Assembly (NCBI GenBank): GCA_905181645.1
Contig: CAJIYN010000002.1
Location: forward strand, 387,785-451,784
Direction: 5' to 3'
Source: an uncultured SAR86 cluster bacterium
Lineage (GTDB): Bacteria > Pseudomonadota > Gammaproteobacteria > Magnimaribacterales > D2472
Length of the DNA stretch: 64,000 nucleotides
Shown: one piece after another, positions 11,226-24,224 of the stretch
How positions within the stretch are numbered: position 1 is the stretch's first letter
Layout: each line of letters starts with the position of its first letter
Notes under the pieces: model-generated
What the model saw: only the letters and a program-made list of their open reading frames with translations
Databases searched by the model: none
What the model was told of the DNA's origin: nothing
Position numbers and translations under genes: made by a program

Positions 11226-12876
11226 ATGCATTCTAAGAATATCGCCCCTCAACTTCGAAGTAATTTAGATACAAAATCAGAAGAGTATCAAAAAAATAAA
11301 CAAAGCATGCTTGAAAAGCTTGATTTTATTGATGATCTGCTAGATCAAGCTGAATTAGGTGGTGGTGCTTATCACCATGAGAGATTAGCTAAAAGAGGTA
11401 AAGATGCCTATCCGTCAAAGAATAATGAATGTTATAGATGATGATAGTCCTTTTTTAGAGATCAGCCCTTTTGCTGGCTATGGAACAGATTTTACAGTTG
11501 GTGGCGGATGTGTTTCAGGTGTCGGAATTGTTGCTGGTACTGAATGTGTAATTTTTGCTAATGATCCTTCAGTCTTAGCTGGCGCTATGACGGTTTATGT
11601 TGGAGAAAAATGGAATAGAGCAATGGAAATTGTAGAGAAAATAAAATTCCATTTATAAGTTTCGTTGAATCTGCTGGTGGAGATTTGAGCATGGGTACCG
11701 GAAGTAAAAGTGGTCAAGCACCTATATCACCAACAATTCAAAACACTCATTTTGCTGCAACTGGAAGATTCTTTTATGAAATGACTGAGCTTTCAAAATT
11801 AAGAATCCCAGTTATTTCTGTTGTCTTTGGATCATCTACTGCTGGTGGAGCCTATCAGCCTGGAATGTCCGATTACAATATTTTTATTAAAGATCAGTCT
11901 CAAGTTTTTCTTGCCGGGCCTCCTTTGGTTAAAGCGGCTACTGGTGAGGAGTCTGATGCTGAAACTTTAGGTGGCGCTCAAATGCATTCTGAAATTTCTG
12001 GCTTATCAGACTATTTAGCAGAAGATGAAATGGATGCTCTTAGAATATGTAGAGAAGTTGTATCTCATCTTAATTGGAAAAAAGGTGGTGATGAGCCTTC
12101 AAAAACTTCTATGGAGCCTGTTTATGATCAAGAAGAGCTTTTAGGTCTAATTAGTGAAGACCTTAAATCTCCAGTAGATATAAGAGAAGTAATTGCACGA
12201 TTTACAGATGGCTCACAATTTGAAGAATATAAATCTTTATATGGCCCTACTATGATATGTGGCTGGGCAAGTGTTCATGGCTATCAGAATTGGTATAGTT
12301 GGAAATAATGGTATCGGAAAAACAACTCTTCTGAGACTACTTTTGCAGGAGATAACGAGAAGAAACATACCGTTAATTTTTCTTCAAAATGTCACTGGAT
12401 TTTTAGTTGGAAAGGATTTTGAGAGACAGGCTATTATTAAAAAAGGCTCTCAATTAATTAATTCTGTATCCAATTCAATGGTTCCTCATATAACGATTAT
12501 TGTGGGTGCGTCATATGGAGCTGGAACTTATGCAATGTCAGGAAGAGCATACAATAATAGATTCACTTTTTTATGGCCTACAGCAAAAATTGGTGTCATG
12601 GGATCAGAGCAAATTGCTAAAGTTATGTCTATTGTAAGGAGAGCTAAAGCAAAAAGAACTGGAGAAAAGTTTGATGAAAAAGCTGATGCGCAAATACGAA
12701 AAATGGTTGAAGCTGCAGCAGAAGGAATGTCTCATGGATTAGTTGCTAGCAGTATGGTTACTGATGATGGAATTATTGATCCAAGAGATACAAGAACAAT
12801 ATTAGGATTTTGTTTATCAGTTGTCAGTAACATACCTATTGAAGGTGCAACAGAATATGGGGTATATAGACTATGA
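11226..12876 (+). CDS. Acyl-CoA carboxylase beta (carboxyltransferase) subunit, frameshifted
   Basis: HHERLAKRGK, FVESAGGDLS, FGSSTAGGAYQPGMSDY, GGAQMHSEISGLSDYLAEDE, PTAKIGVMGSEQIAKVM. Confidence 0.87.
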
Positions 12877-14790
12877 TATTTAATTCACTTCTAATCGCTA
12901 ACAGAGGCGAGATTGCTTGCAGAATTATAAGAAGTGCTCATGAAATGGGCATTAGATGTATTGCTGTCTATGTTGATGCTGATGCTGATGCTCCTTTTGT
13001 AAGGGCTGCTGATGAAGCTTTTCGTCTTCCAGATGGAGGTTATCTTGATGGAAACCTTATTCTTGATGCTGCAAAGAGAACTGGCGCACAGGCAATTCAT
13101 CCTGGCTATGGTTTTTTATCTGAAAATGCGTCTTTTGCAAGAAAAGTTCTTAAAGAAAAAATTGTTTGGGTTGGTCCTTCTGCTCATGTTATTTCTGTTA
13201 TGGGAGATAAATTAAAAGCTAAAGAACTTGCAGAAAAATCTGGTGTTCCCACTTTGCCAATGACCTCAAATACCTGCAGATGCAAAAAATATTGGCTACC
13301 CTCTTTTAATAAAAGCAGCTGCTGGAGGTGGTGGAAAAGGAATGAGGATAGTTCAGTCTCAAAAAGATTTAAAAGAATCAATTATTAGTGCCCAACGAGA
13401 AGCTAAGTCTGGCTTTGGTGATGAAAGAGTTTTTATAGAAAGATATGTAGAAAAATCTAGACATATTGAAATACAGATTCTTGGAGATTCATATGGAAAT
13501 ATTGTTCATTTGGGTGAAAGAGAGTGCTCTATTCAAAGAAGGCATCAAAAAATTATAGAAGAATCTCCATCAGATTCATCAACATTACAAATCCTCATCA
13601 ATGGCAGTAAAATTAGCAAAAAAAATAAAATACAATCAGCTGGAACTGTGGAGTTTCTGTTTGATGATAAAACTGGAGAATTCTGGTTTCTTGAAGTTAA
13701 TACTAGGTTGCAAGTAGAACATCCTGTCACTGAAGAAGTTACAGATATGGATCTTGTTTATGAGCAGTTAAGAATAGCTAGAGGCGAAGAGTTGGGCTAT
13801 GAGCAAAGTGACATTAGTTGGAATGGACATTCCATTGAAGCCAGATTATATGCTGAAGATCCTGACAATGACTTTCTACCAGAAACAGGAACATTAATAG
13901 CTTTTGAGGAAGACTATGAAGCTGAAGCTCGATGGGATTCAGGAGTTGAATCTGGCTCAATAGTTGGCACATCCTTTGACCCAATGTTAGCTAAAGTTAT
14001 TTCATATGGAGCGACAAGAGCTGATGCAGCTTCAAAACTTGCTAGAGCATTAGAAGCAGCTCATATTGGAGGTCTTACTACTAATAGAGATTTTTTAGTT
14101 GCAACCCTAAAAACAAAAGAATTTTTAGATGGCGATACTACAACTGACTTTATTAATAGAGTAAAGCCGCCTAGGGCATTGGTTTTAAGTGACGAACAAA
14201 TCAAACATGTAACTGCTATAGCTGCGTTATGGATACAGGAATTAAATAGATTACATGATGATGTTTTAGGTCACTTGCCTTCAGGCTGGACGAATGGAAG
14301 AACACCAAGACAGAATATTAAATTTAAATATAAAGATGAGGAAATTAATGTAACTTATCAAGCAAAAAGAGATGGATCCTTTAAGATACATGATTCCTCG
14401 GTAGCATTTATTTATGAATGTTACGAAAATGGAATTGATCTTGAGTTTGATGGCAGAAGACATTTTTCGAAGGTAACTATTCATAAAAATCAAGTCCTCG
14501 TGCATATGCCTTTTGGTGATGTTTTGCTCGAGATTCTTCCAAGATTTATTGTTCCAGGATTCGAAGTTCAAGCTGGCGGACTAGTTGCCCCTATGCCGGG
14601 TAAAGTTATTGATTTAAAAGTAAAAAAAGGTTCTAAAGTTAAAGTAGGAGATCCTATTATTATTTTAGAAGCTATGAAAATGGAACATTCAATAAGAGCT
14701 AGTGAAGATGGAGTAATAAGTAAGTTGTTTGTAAGTGGTAATGATCAAGTCGAAAATGGTGCCCTCTTGATGGTTTTAGATTCAGATTAA
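12873..14790 (+). CDS. Acyl-CoA carboxylase alpha subunit (biotin carboxylase + BCCP), frameshift near 13260-13340
   Basis: LIANRGEIACRIIRSAHEMG; FLEVNTRLQVEHPVTE; C-terminal biotin site LEAMKMEHSI. Confidence 0.9.
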
Positions 14791-14792
14791 TA

Positions 14793-15364
14793 ATGCATGC
14801 AATTGAAAATATACAAACTATCGCAGGTAAATCTATAAAACCTATCAGTCAAAAGCATAATCAAGTTATTGATAAGCTAGAATTAATGTTAGAAAAAGGC
14901 ATACCTGACCATACAATGTCTGAGTTGGCAGCTAAATTAAAAGTATCATTGAGAACTCTTTATGAGATTGCTCCAAGCAAGAGCAGTTGAAGCTGGAAAA
15001 GGTTGTCCAGTATTTTTAAAGAGAACTCACAAAAATACTCTTAAACATTTGCCAATTGAAAAATTAAAAAAATATTTACAGATGAAATGTGCACTTATCA
15101 AAGCGCAAACTTATATTATTCATATAGAGGTGAAAATAATACTGGTAGAATTGCTTCGTTAATATGGATAGAATAGGCAATAACATGGATGAGTTGAGAA
15201 ATGCTGACTAAAATCATACATTATGTAAAATCTTTAAGTGTATTTAAGGTTTTTATATTCAGTTTGCAAAAGAAAAAAATAGATTATTAATTACAGTTTC
15301 GCCCGAAGAATCTGCCAATTCTATAACTAATGTAATTTTAGAAGGAATAAGACTGGAGAGTTAA
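14793..15364 (+). CDS. TetR-like transcriptional regulator, frameshifted
   Basis: HTH-like HTMSELAAKLKVSLRTLYEIAPSK; position between carboxylase and AtuA genes. Confidence 0.55.
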
Positions 15365-15365
15365 A

Positions 15366-17139
15366 TTGAATAAGGAAGTAATAAAAATAGCTAATTGTAG
15401 TGGCTACTATGGAGATAAGTTATCTGCAGCTAAGGATATGGTTGATGGCGGTCCTATAGATGTTCTTACAGGTGATTATCTCGCTGAATTAACTATGGCA
15501 ATTCTTTTTAATCAAAGAATGCAAAGAGGAGAAGAGATTGGATATGCTGGAACCTTTTCTTAAACAAGTTAAAGATCTTGATAGTATTAAAAGATAAAAA
15601 TATAAAAATTGTAACTAACGCAGGTGACTCACCCCCTCCTCTATGGCATTAGAAATAGAAAAAATACTAGAAGAGTTGTCTATAGATTTAAAAGTTGCCT
15701 ATATCGATGGCGACGATCTTATGCCAAGAATTGCTGAATTGCATAATGAAGGAGAGTTATTCAATAATATGGATAAAAAGATACCTCTTGAGGATTCTGG
15801 CTGCCAAACACTCACAGCAAATGCCTATCTGGGCGGTTGGGGCATTAAAGAAGCCTTAGACCAAGGCGCGGACATTGTCATTTGCCCAAGAGTCACAGAC
15901 GCCGCCGTGGTCATTGGGCCGGCTGCATGGAAGTTCAACTGGCAGCGCAACGACTATGATGCGTTAGCTGGCGCACTCGCCGCAGGTCATATTATTGAAT
16001 GTGGATGTCAGGCAACTGGAGGAAATTATTCATTTTTTAAAGAAGTTCCAAGTTTTGATAATGTTGGTTACCCAATAGCTGAAATTAAAGCAGACGGAAG
16101 TTTTTATATAACAAAACATCCAAATACAGGCGGGCTAGTCTCCACCGGAACTGTTACTGCTCAACTTTTATATGAGATTAGTTCGCCGGCATACCTTAAC
16201 CCAGATGTAATTGCGCATTTTGATACTCTTAAAATAGAACAGGAATCTAAAGATAGGGTCTATGTTTCAGGCTGCAGAGGGAGTTCTCCACCTTCAACCC
16301 ACAAAGCATGCATTAATCTTGCTGGCGGATATAGAAATGGCATGGATCTTGTTCTAACTGGTCTAGATATTGAAGAAAAAGCTGATGCATTTACAAATGC
16401 TTTGTTTAACTCAGTCGGAGGAAAAGAACAATTTGATGATGTTTCAATTAATTTACATAGAACCGATAAAGAAAATCCAAATTCTAACGAAGAGGCTATG
16501 GCAACATTATCAATTGCAGTCAAATCTATGAATCCAGATTTAGTTGGTAGATTATTTAGTGCAAAAATAATTGAGTTATCTTTAGCAAATTACCCAGGAT
16601 TCTTTTCTAGCGGGGGCGGTAAAAAACCAGGTCCTGTTATTGTTTACTGGCCAGCTCTTGTTGATAGTAAATTTATTAATGAGTATGTACATATAGACGG
16701 TGAAACTATTGAAATAATCCCTACAAGCCAAATGGGATTTGAAGAAAGCTTTTATCAAAAAAATCTAGTCGAAATAGCGCCTGCTCCAGAAGGTAAAACC
16801 GATAAAGGCCCTTTAGGATCATATTTTGGAGCTCGATCAGGAGACAAAGGTGGTTGTGCTAATTTAGGAGTATGGGCAAAAACTGATTTATCTTATTCAT
16901 TTTTATATAATTTTCTTACTGTTGAAAAGCTTAAAGAATTACTGCCAGATCTCAATAATTATGAAATAGATAGATACGATCTTCCAAATATTAAATCACT
17001 AAATTTTTATATTCATGGAATACTTGAAGATGGAGTCTCCTCTAATAATAAAAAGGATGGACAAGCTAAATCACTAGGTGAATACTTAAGAGCAAAAATA
17101 GTGGATTTACCAATTTCAATAATCAAGGAAAGTAAATAA
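15366..17139 (+). CDS. AtuA-like (DUF1446) acyclic terpene utilization family protein, frameshift near 15560
   Basis: IANCSGYYGDKLSAAKDMVDGGPIDVLTGDYLAELTM; ALDQGADIVICPRVTDAAVVIGPAAWKF; ARSGDKGGCANLGVWA. Confidence 0.87.
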
Positions 17140-17923
17140 TGTCTAATAAATTATCTTTAGAGCGTATTAGGAATAGATACAGAAATTGATGTTTCAAAAA
17201 ATATTTTAACTATTACTTTAAATCGTCCAGAAAAAAAGAATGCAATAAATAACCATGCGCACCATATTAACTATGCTTTGGCTTATGCAAAACAAGAAAG
17301 ATCTGTAAGAGTAGTAATTATTGCTGCTGAGGGTGATGTTTTTTGTGCAGGGGCTGATTTAAGAAGAGAAAAGTCAGAATCTAACATTCCAAAATTAGAA
17401 GACTCAGATGATATTAGCTTGAGTATAAGACATCTATACAAGCCTGTTATATGTAAAATTCAAGGGTTCTGTATTAGCTGGAGCGCTTTTAATGGTTGCT
17501 AATTCAACTCATTCTATAGCAGTTAAAGAGGCAAAATTCTCAGCTCCAGAAATTCACAGAGGTCTTTGGCCTTTCATGGTCATGGCTGGTTTATTTAGAG
17601 TTATGCCTAAAAGAGCTGGGTTAGATTTTGTAATGAGAGGTAATTATATTAACTCTCAAAAAGCTGAGGAATGGGGTTTAATTAATCAATCTGTGGATAG
17701 TAAAGATTTGAATAATACTGTTAATAGTTTAGCTAGTGAGCTGGCTAGTTTAGCTCCAGGAACTATGCGATTTGGTCTAGAAGCATATGAGAAACAAGAC
17801 GCTTTAGAATTTGATGAGGCTCTGCCTTATCTGCAAAAACAAATTGCTAAATGTTTTGAAGGTGATGATGCTAAGGAAGGTATTGCTGCATTTTTAGAAA
17901 AAAGAAAACCTAATTGGAAATAA
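17139..17923 (+). CDS. Enoyl-CoA hydratase/isomerase family protein, frameshift near 17490
   Basis: ITLNRPEKKNAINN, AAEGDVFCAGADLR, EIHRGLWPFMVMAGLFR. Confidence 0.83.
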
Positions 17924-17940
17924 AAATAATGAGGTAAATT

Positions 17941-19160
17941 ATGGATTTAGAATACGGGCCTGAATATCAAGATTTCAAAAAAGAAGTTCAGGCCTTCTGT
18001 AATAAATATAAAGGTATTCAATTTAGTGATTCGGCTAAAGTGCCTCTAGCTCAAAATAATAAATCTGGCGGCCCTTCAATGTCGAGATCAGATTGGCAAA
18101 AGACTCTAATTGAAAACGGCTATTTTGCAAGATCTATTCCAAAAGAGTATGGCGGATTTGGTGGGGAGTCAGATGTAATAAAGAGCAGGATTGCGGCGAC
18201 TGAATTTTCAAATAAAACTCCAGGAGCAATGGGTGGTCAAGGGATTGATATGCTTGTTCCAACATTGCTAGAACTTGGAACAGAAGAGCAAAAAAATAAA
18301 TACATAAAGCCGACGCTTTATGGAGAAATGATATGGTGCCAAGGCTATTCAGAACCTAACTTGGTAGTGACTTAGCTAGCTTGCAAACTAAAGGCGAGTT
18401 AATTGATGATCAATGGGTTATTAATGGGCAAAAGATTTGGACTAGTACAGCACAATATTCTCAAATGATGTTTTGCCTAGTAAGAACAGAGCCAGAAGCT
18501 TCAAAGCATGCAGGAATTAGTTATTTATTAGTTCCAATGGATACACCTGGTTTAGAAATAAGGCCTTTAGTAGATATGACACTTAAAGCAGGATTTAATG
18601 AAGTATTTTTTACTGACGTTACTATTCCTGGAGATAATATAGTGGGAAGTAGAGGTGAAGGTTGGGCTGTTGCAAATGCAACTTTAGGCCATGAAAGAGG
18701 ATCTCTTGCTAACCCAAATGCAACTATGAATAGATTAAATATGCTAATCGAAAGGATGAAAAAAGAAACAATAAATGGAGAAACTCTAATTGAAAACCCT
18801 ATCTACAGAGATAGATTGCTCCAAGTGCAGGGCAAAGTTATGGCATTTCAATCTCATGCCTTAAGGGTATTGTCTGCAAAATTAAATCCTGGTCAGGATG
18901 TCAAAGTTGGCAAAATGATTCAAAAATTAATTGGGACTGAATTAAGACACGAACTTGAGGGTTTGGGTATAGACATAATGGGTGAATTAGGAACTTTATA
19001 TGAAGATAGTCCCCACTTGAGAGATGGAGGATCTTGGCAGTTCGCTTACATGTATTTTCTAGGTTTAATAATAGGTGGCGGAACTAGCCAGATTCAAAAA
19101 AATATAATTTCAGAAAGAGGTTTAGGCCTTCCAAGAGAACCTAAGGTTCAAGGAGTTTAA
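17941..19160 (+). CDS. Acyl-CoA dehydrogenase, probable 1-nt deletion near 18365
   Basis: WCQGYSEPN / LASLQTKGELIDDQWVINGQKIWTSTAQ. Confidence 0.87.
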
Positions 19161-19161
19161 G

Positions 19162-20250
19162 ATGTATTTTGGATTATCTGAAGATCAAGTATTTTTTCAA
19201 GACAATGTAAAAAAATTTCTTGAAGATCAATCATCGCTTGATGTAATAAGAAGGATTACTGCCGGAGAAGGTGAAGAGCTTCAAAAAGAAATTCATCAAG
19301 GGCTTATTAATTTAGGTCTAAATGCCCTATTAATTCCAGAAGAGTACGGAGGATTAGAATTAGATCTTCTTTTTGCTGCAGCAGTATCAGAAGGCCTAGG
19401 ATCAGGTGTTGCACCTATTCCTTTTATTGGATCCTATGTAATGGCTCCTCTTGCAATCATGCATGGTGGAAGCAACTCTCAAAAAAAGGAATATCTTAAT
19501 AAGATTGCATCAAATGAAATTAGTTTTGGTGTGGGTTTAACAGAATATATAGCAGCTCGTGAGGATGCCGGTATTGAGATTGATGGAAGTAAAGCAAGTG
19601 GAAGAGCTTTATTTGTTATTGATGGAGATCACGCAACACATTTCATACTGGCAGATAATGAGGGAGCTATGTGCATAATAAATGTTAGTGACCCAGGTAT
19701 AGAAATCGTAAAACTAACAGCTATTGATAAGACTAGAGGTTACTTTGAAATCTTGCTTAAAGATGTAAATGCAGAGGTTTTAGAAAATTCTGTAAATAAC
19801 AAAGATCCAATTACAAAAACTATAGATGCCGGAAGAATTATGCTGGCTGCCGATAGTGTAGGCGCTTCTCAAGTTATGATTGATAAATCTGTAGAGTATG
19901 CAAAAGAGAGAAAGCAATTTGGAAGAGTTATTGGATCATTCCAGGCTGTAAAGCATATGTGTGCTGAGATGGCAGCAGAATTAGAACCTTGCTATGCAAT
20001 TGTTTGGCATGCAGCTCATTGTTTTAATAATGTTCCAGAAGAAGCTAGATTAATGGCTTGTCATGCAAAAGCACATGTTTCAGAGATGGGTAAAGGTATA
20101 GCAAAAAAAGCAACTGAAGTTCATGGTGGAATGGGTTTTACTGATCTTCTAGGCCTACATTATTGGTTCAAGAGAATTGGTATGAATCGACAATTGCTCG
20201 GTTCACCAGAGTTAGTAAGAGAGGAAGCTGGAAGAATTCAAGGATTCTAG
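19162..20250 (+). CDS. Acyl-CoA dehydrogenase, second member of pair
   Basis: ERKQFGRVIGSFQAVKHMCAEMAAE, EVHGGMGFTDLLGLHYWFKR. Confidence 0.88.
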   Translation: MYFGLSEDQVFFQDNVKKFLEDQSSLDVIRRITAGEGEELQKEIHQGLINLGLNALLIPEEYGGLELDLLFAAAVSEGLGSGVAPIPFIGSYVMAPLAIMHGGSNSQKKEYLNKIASNEISFGVGLTEYIAAREDAGIEIDGSKASGRALFVIDGDHATHFILADNEGAMCIINVSDPGIEIVKLTAIDKTRGYFEILLKDVNAEVLENSVNNKDPITKTIDAGRIMLAADSVGASQVMIDKSVEYAKERKQFGRVIGSFQAVKHMCAEMAAELEPCYAIVWHAAHCFNNVPEEARLMACHAKAHVSEMGKGIAKKATEVHGGMGFTDLLGLHYWFKRIGMNRQLLGSPELVREEAGRIQGF

Positions 20251-20861
20251 ATTAGATCTTTATTTAATAGGCTGGATAACAAATCTAGCCTATCGTTTCC
20301 AAAAAACATCTTATCTTGATAAAAGAAAGTTGGTGAACCAAAACCACCCTTTTCAATTAGATCTTCAGAATTCTTAATCAATTGAAGTTTTGTTGATGGC
20401 ATTTTGATAAATTCAAAAAACTCTAAAGGATCTAATCCTCTATTAAGACAAATATCCTCAAGCACTTTATCTGAACTTATATCTTTATTATAAGTCCAAT
20501 AAGCTTTAAAAATGTCTAATGCAAAATCATAGGAGATATTCTTAGATTCGGCATATAAACATCCCCGCATTGCTTTTACAGAATTAATGGGAAATATACT
20601 TGGCCAATTTATAATAATATCCCTGCTCATTGCCCAATTTTGAATATCACTTAAATAATATTTTTCTTTTGCAGGAATGGGGTTTTCTCGACTTTTGTAG
20701 ACTGAAGGATTTACAGTATTAAATATTCCACCAACTAAGATTGGTCTATATTGAATTTCAATATTGTTCTCTTCTGCTAGATCTTTTAGAGCACTAAAAG
20801 ATAAATATGTCCAAGGACTTGAACAATCAAAGAAAAATTCGATATAGTTAGCATTCATCAT
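20247..20861 (-). CDS. DsbA-family 2-hydroxychromene-2-carboxylate isomerase-like protein
   Basis: YIEFFFDCSSPWTYLSF, FGSPTFFYQDKMFFGNDRLD. Confidence 0.8.
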   Translation of the reverse strand: MMNANYIEFFFDCSSPWTYLSFSALKDLAEENNIEIQYRPILVGGIFNTVNPSVYKSRENPIPAKEKYYLSDIQNWAMSRDIIINWPSIFPINSVKAMRGCLYAESKNISYDFALDIFKAYWTYNKDISSDKVLEDICLNRGLDPLEFFEFIKMPSTKLQLIKNSEDLIEKGGFGSPTFFYQDKMFFGNDRLDLLSSLLNKDLI

Positions 20862-20887
20862 ACAAAACTATACATCTAAATAATAAA

Positions 20888-22921
20888 TTGAACATTAAAA
20901 ATATAAATTTTGCTTCAAAGCTTTTAGATCCTTCCAGACAGGTCTCATTATTGGCAGGAAATATTGCCTTTAAAGCCGACGAAAATAGAGTTTTATTAAG
21001 TGATGAGATTTTTACAAAACTCACTGAAGAGCATTATGCTCAAATCTTAGATGATGATTTTAATTATAAATATATTGAGCATCTTATTAATGAGCTTGAT
21101 AATAATAAACGGTACTTTACTAAATATGAGGTTAATCGTTTCTTAAATTCAGCGAAGCTTTTTAACCCATCAAAGCAAACATTTGATATTAAGTCCGCTT
21201 ATAAAATAATTAATCTTTATTTTAATAGGCTCCTAGAATTTTCTGATTATCAAATAATGTTGATTGAGAAAGAGGCATTTATTTATAGCGGTGTAGACTC
21301 TTTAGATATTTATTCCGATGATAATGAGTGGCAGGCCTCTAAGTTAGCACTTAAGAAATTATGGAAAAAAATTACTAAAAACGACATGCTTACTTCTGAG
21401 TTAGCTGATAAGTCAGATGATAATTCTATTGAGAATATTAAAAAAAGATACACCAATAGAATAAGAAGAATTAATCAAAGAAAAGATGAGGATATCTTTT
21501 CGTTAGCTATGAACTCTTTAACCAGTCAATTTGATCCTCACTCAACATATTTTTCACCGCGATCAGCTGAAGATTTTGAGTTAAATATGAGTCTTAAATT
21601 AGAAGGTATAGGCGCTCTTTTAACCACAGAAGATGACTATGCAGAAATTGTTAGTCTTGTTCCAGGAGGCCCTGCAGAAAAATCTGGACAAATTGATCCC
21701 GAAGATAAAATTACAAGAATCAAACAAGAAGATTCAGAAGAGTTTATTGATGTTATTGGCTGGAGAGTTGATGAAGTTGTTGATTTAATTAGAGGAAAAA
21801 AAGTTTCTGATGCTTTAGATAGTTTATACCTTCAAATTCTGAAGATAATAGTAATAGAAAAGTTGTAAATCTTATTAGAGAAGAAATTAAGTTAGAAGAT
21901 AGAGCTGCAAAATCAAAAATTCATTCAGTAAAAATAATGGATCAAGAATATAAAATTGGAATAATCGATTTACCTACATTTTATATTGATTTTGAGGCTT
22001 ATCGAAATAGAGATCCAAATTACAAGAGCAGCAGCAATGATGTTAAAAAAATATTAAAGGAATTTAATAATTAACTGTTAGGTTCAGTTTCTTTAAGAGG
22101 TAACTCAGGAGGTTCGCTCTATGAAGCAAATAAACTTACAGGTTTGTTTGTATCATCAGGCGCGACAGTTCAAGTTAAACAAAATTCAGGGAAAATAGGA
22201 TCTTGGGGAGACTACTATGCAAAGCAAGCATGGAAAAAACCTGTAGCTGTTCTAGTTGATAGAGGCTCTGCTTCTGCATCGGAAATATTTGCAGCAGCTA
22301 TACAGGACTATCAAAGGGGAATCATTGTGGGGCACCAAACATACGGAAAAGGCACAGTACAGAAATTAGATGATTTAAGTGATGGCCAGATAAAATTAAC
22401 TGAATCTAAATTTTATAGGATCACAGGAAGTGGGACTCAGAATAAAGGAGTAATTCCAGATATTGAATTACCCTCTTCATGGGATATTGAGACAAGTGGT
22501 GAAAGTTCTTTATACCTATCTTTGCCCTGGGACACGATACCGCCTGTTAGATATAGAACTTTTGATATTGATGAGGATATTCTTGCAGCTGTAAAAAAAT
22601 CTCATCTAAATCGCTTAAATGAAAGCCCTAATATGAAATATATTCTGAATCTAAGAGAGAGATATGACCTTGTAAAAAATAAGAAAGAGTTGTCTCTTAA
22701 CATTGATATTAGCAATTAGAGATTATGAAATAGAAAAGATTGGATTTTTGACATTGAAAACACACGAAGAGAAAATGTTGGTCTTACTAGATTTGAAACA
22801 TATTCAGATATGGAAGATTTTAATAAAGAAAAGGATGAAAGATGAAGATATAGATGTTGAATTTGCCAAACAAAAAGTAAAAGACGAAATAGAAACTGAA
22901 ACATCTAGTTTTAATCACTAA
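20888..22921 (+). CDS. prc: Carboxy-terminal processing peptidase (Prc/Tsp), frameshifted
   Basis: DPHSTYFSPRSAEDFELNMSLKLEGIGA; PDZ VPGGPAEKSGQ; S41 site VDRGSASASEIFAAAIQDYQRG. Confidence 0.87.
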
Positions 22922-22936
22922 ACTAGGTCAATAATT

Positions 22937-23752
22937 ATGTTAATAGTTTCCTTTAATATTAATAGTATAAGAGCAAGACCTCATCAATTAGAGTATATAA
23001 GAGATGTAATAAAGCCAGATGTTATTGGATTACAAGAAACAAAAGTAAATGATCCTGATTTTCCATTGGAAGTAATAAAGGAAATTGGTTATCACACTGA
23101 GTACTGGGGCCAAAAAGGTCATTATGGAGTGGCTATTCTTAGTAAAAAAAAACCTATTGCAACCCAAAAAGGTTTTGCAGATGACATAGAAGAAGATCAA
23201 AAGCGTTTTATACAATGCACTTATGATTTTAATGGTTCAGAGATTATTGTTATGAATGGCTATTTTCCTCAAGGTGAGAGCATTCATCATGAGACTAAAT
23301 TTCCAAAAAAAATTAAATACTATGATGACTTAAGCAAGCACATAAAGGCTTTAAAAAAGAAGCAAGAAAACTTAATAATTATGGGTGATTTTAATGTTGC
23401 TCCTGAAGATATAGATATAGGCATAGGGCCTATAAATATGAAAAGATGGCTTAGAGATGGAAAAACTTCATTTCAGCCTCAAGAGCGTGAAATGTGGAAT
23501 AGTATAAAAAATTTAGGCTTTCAAGATTCTTGGAGGTGCATTCACCCCTGAAGAATCCACAATTTATTCATGGTTCGACTATAGGTCAAGGATGTTTGAT
23601 GATAATCCCAAGAGAGGCCTTAGAATTGATCATATAATGCTTTCAAATAACCTTGTGGATGGTATATGCAAGAAACTGGGATAGACTACGAAGCAAGGGC
23701 AATGGAAAAACCCTCAGATCATTGCCCTGTATGGGTTGAATTAGGTAGTTAG
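22937..23752 (+). CDS. xth: Exodeoxyribonuclease III, frameshifted; 3' part lies in duplication copy 1
   Basis: [49 protein letters not shown]. Confidence 0.87.
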
Positions 23753-24216
23753 TGTCTTTTTGTTTTAAAGAAATCCTTTACTATTTTGCTAGGCGCTTGC
23801 TCATAGGAGACTTCCTTTAGCTGCCACAATCGATCTTTGATTAAATGGTTTATCTGTAAAGGTTGTCTATTGAGGTAATAGCACCAGTTTTTGGTTCAAA
23901 TGAAGAATAAACAAGCCTCGATACTCTTGCATCAATTAAAGCTTTAGCGCACATGTGGCATGGCTCTAAAGTTACATAGATACATGTAGTGTCTTTCATC
24001 TATCAGTTTTGTATAGTTTGACTTGCATCTTTTATGGCTAAGAATTTCAGCATGCGCTGTTACATCGGTCAGTGAAATAACTTGATTAAAACCTCTACCA
24101 ATAATTTTATTATCTAGAGTTATTACTGCTCCAACTGGGACCTCATCAACTAATGCTGCCTCTTTTGCAAGCTGAATAGCTTCCTGCATAAATGCACGAT
24201 CAAGTTCAGAAAACAT
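23749..24216 (-). CDS. tadA: tRNA-specific adenosine deaminase (TadA-like), frameshifted, duplication copy 1
   Basis: [31 protein letters not shown]-term [34 protein letters not shown]. Confidence 0.78.
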
Positions 24217-24224
24217 TAAATATA

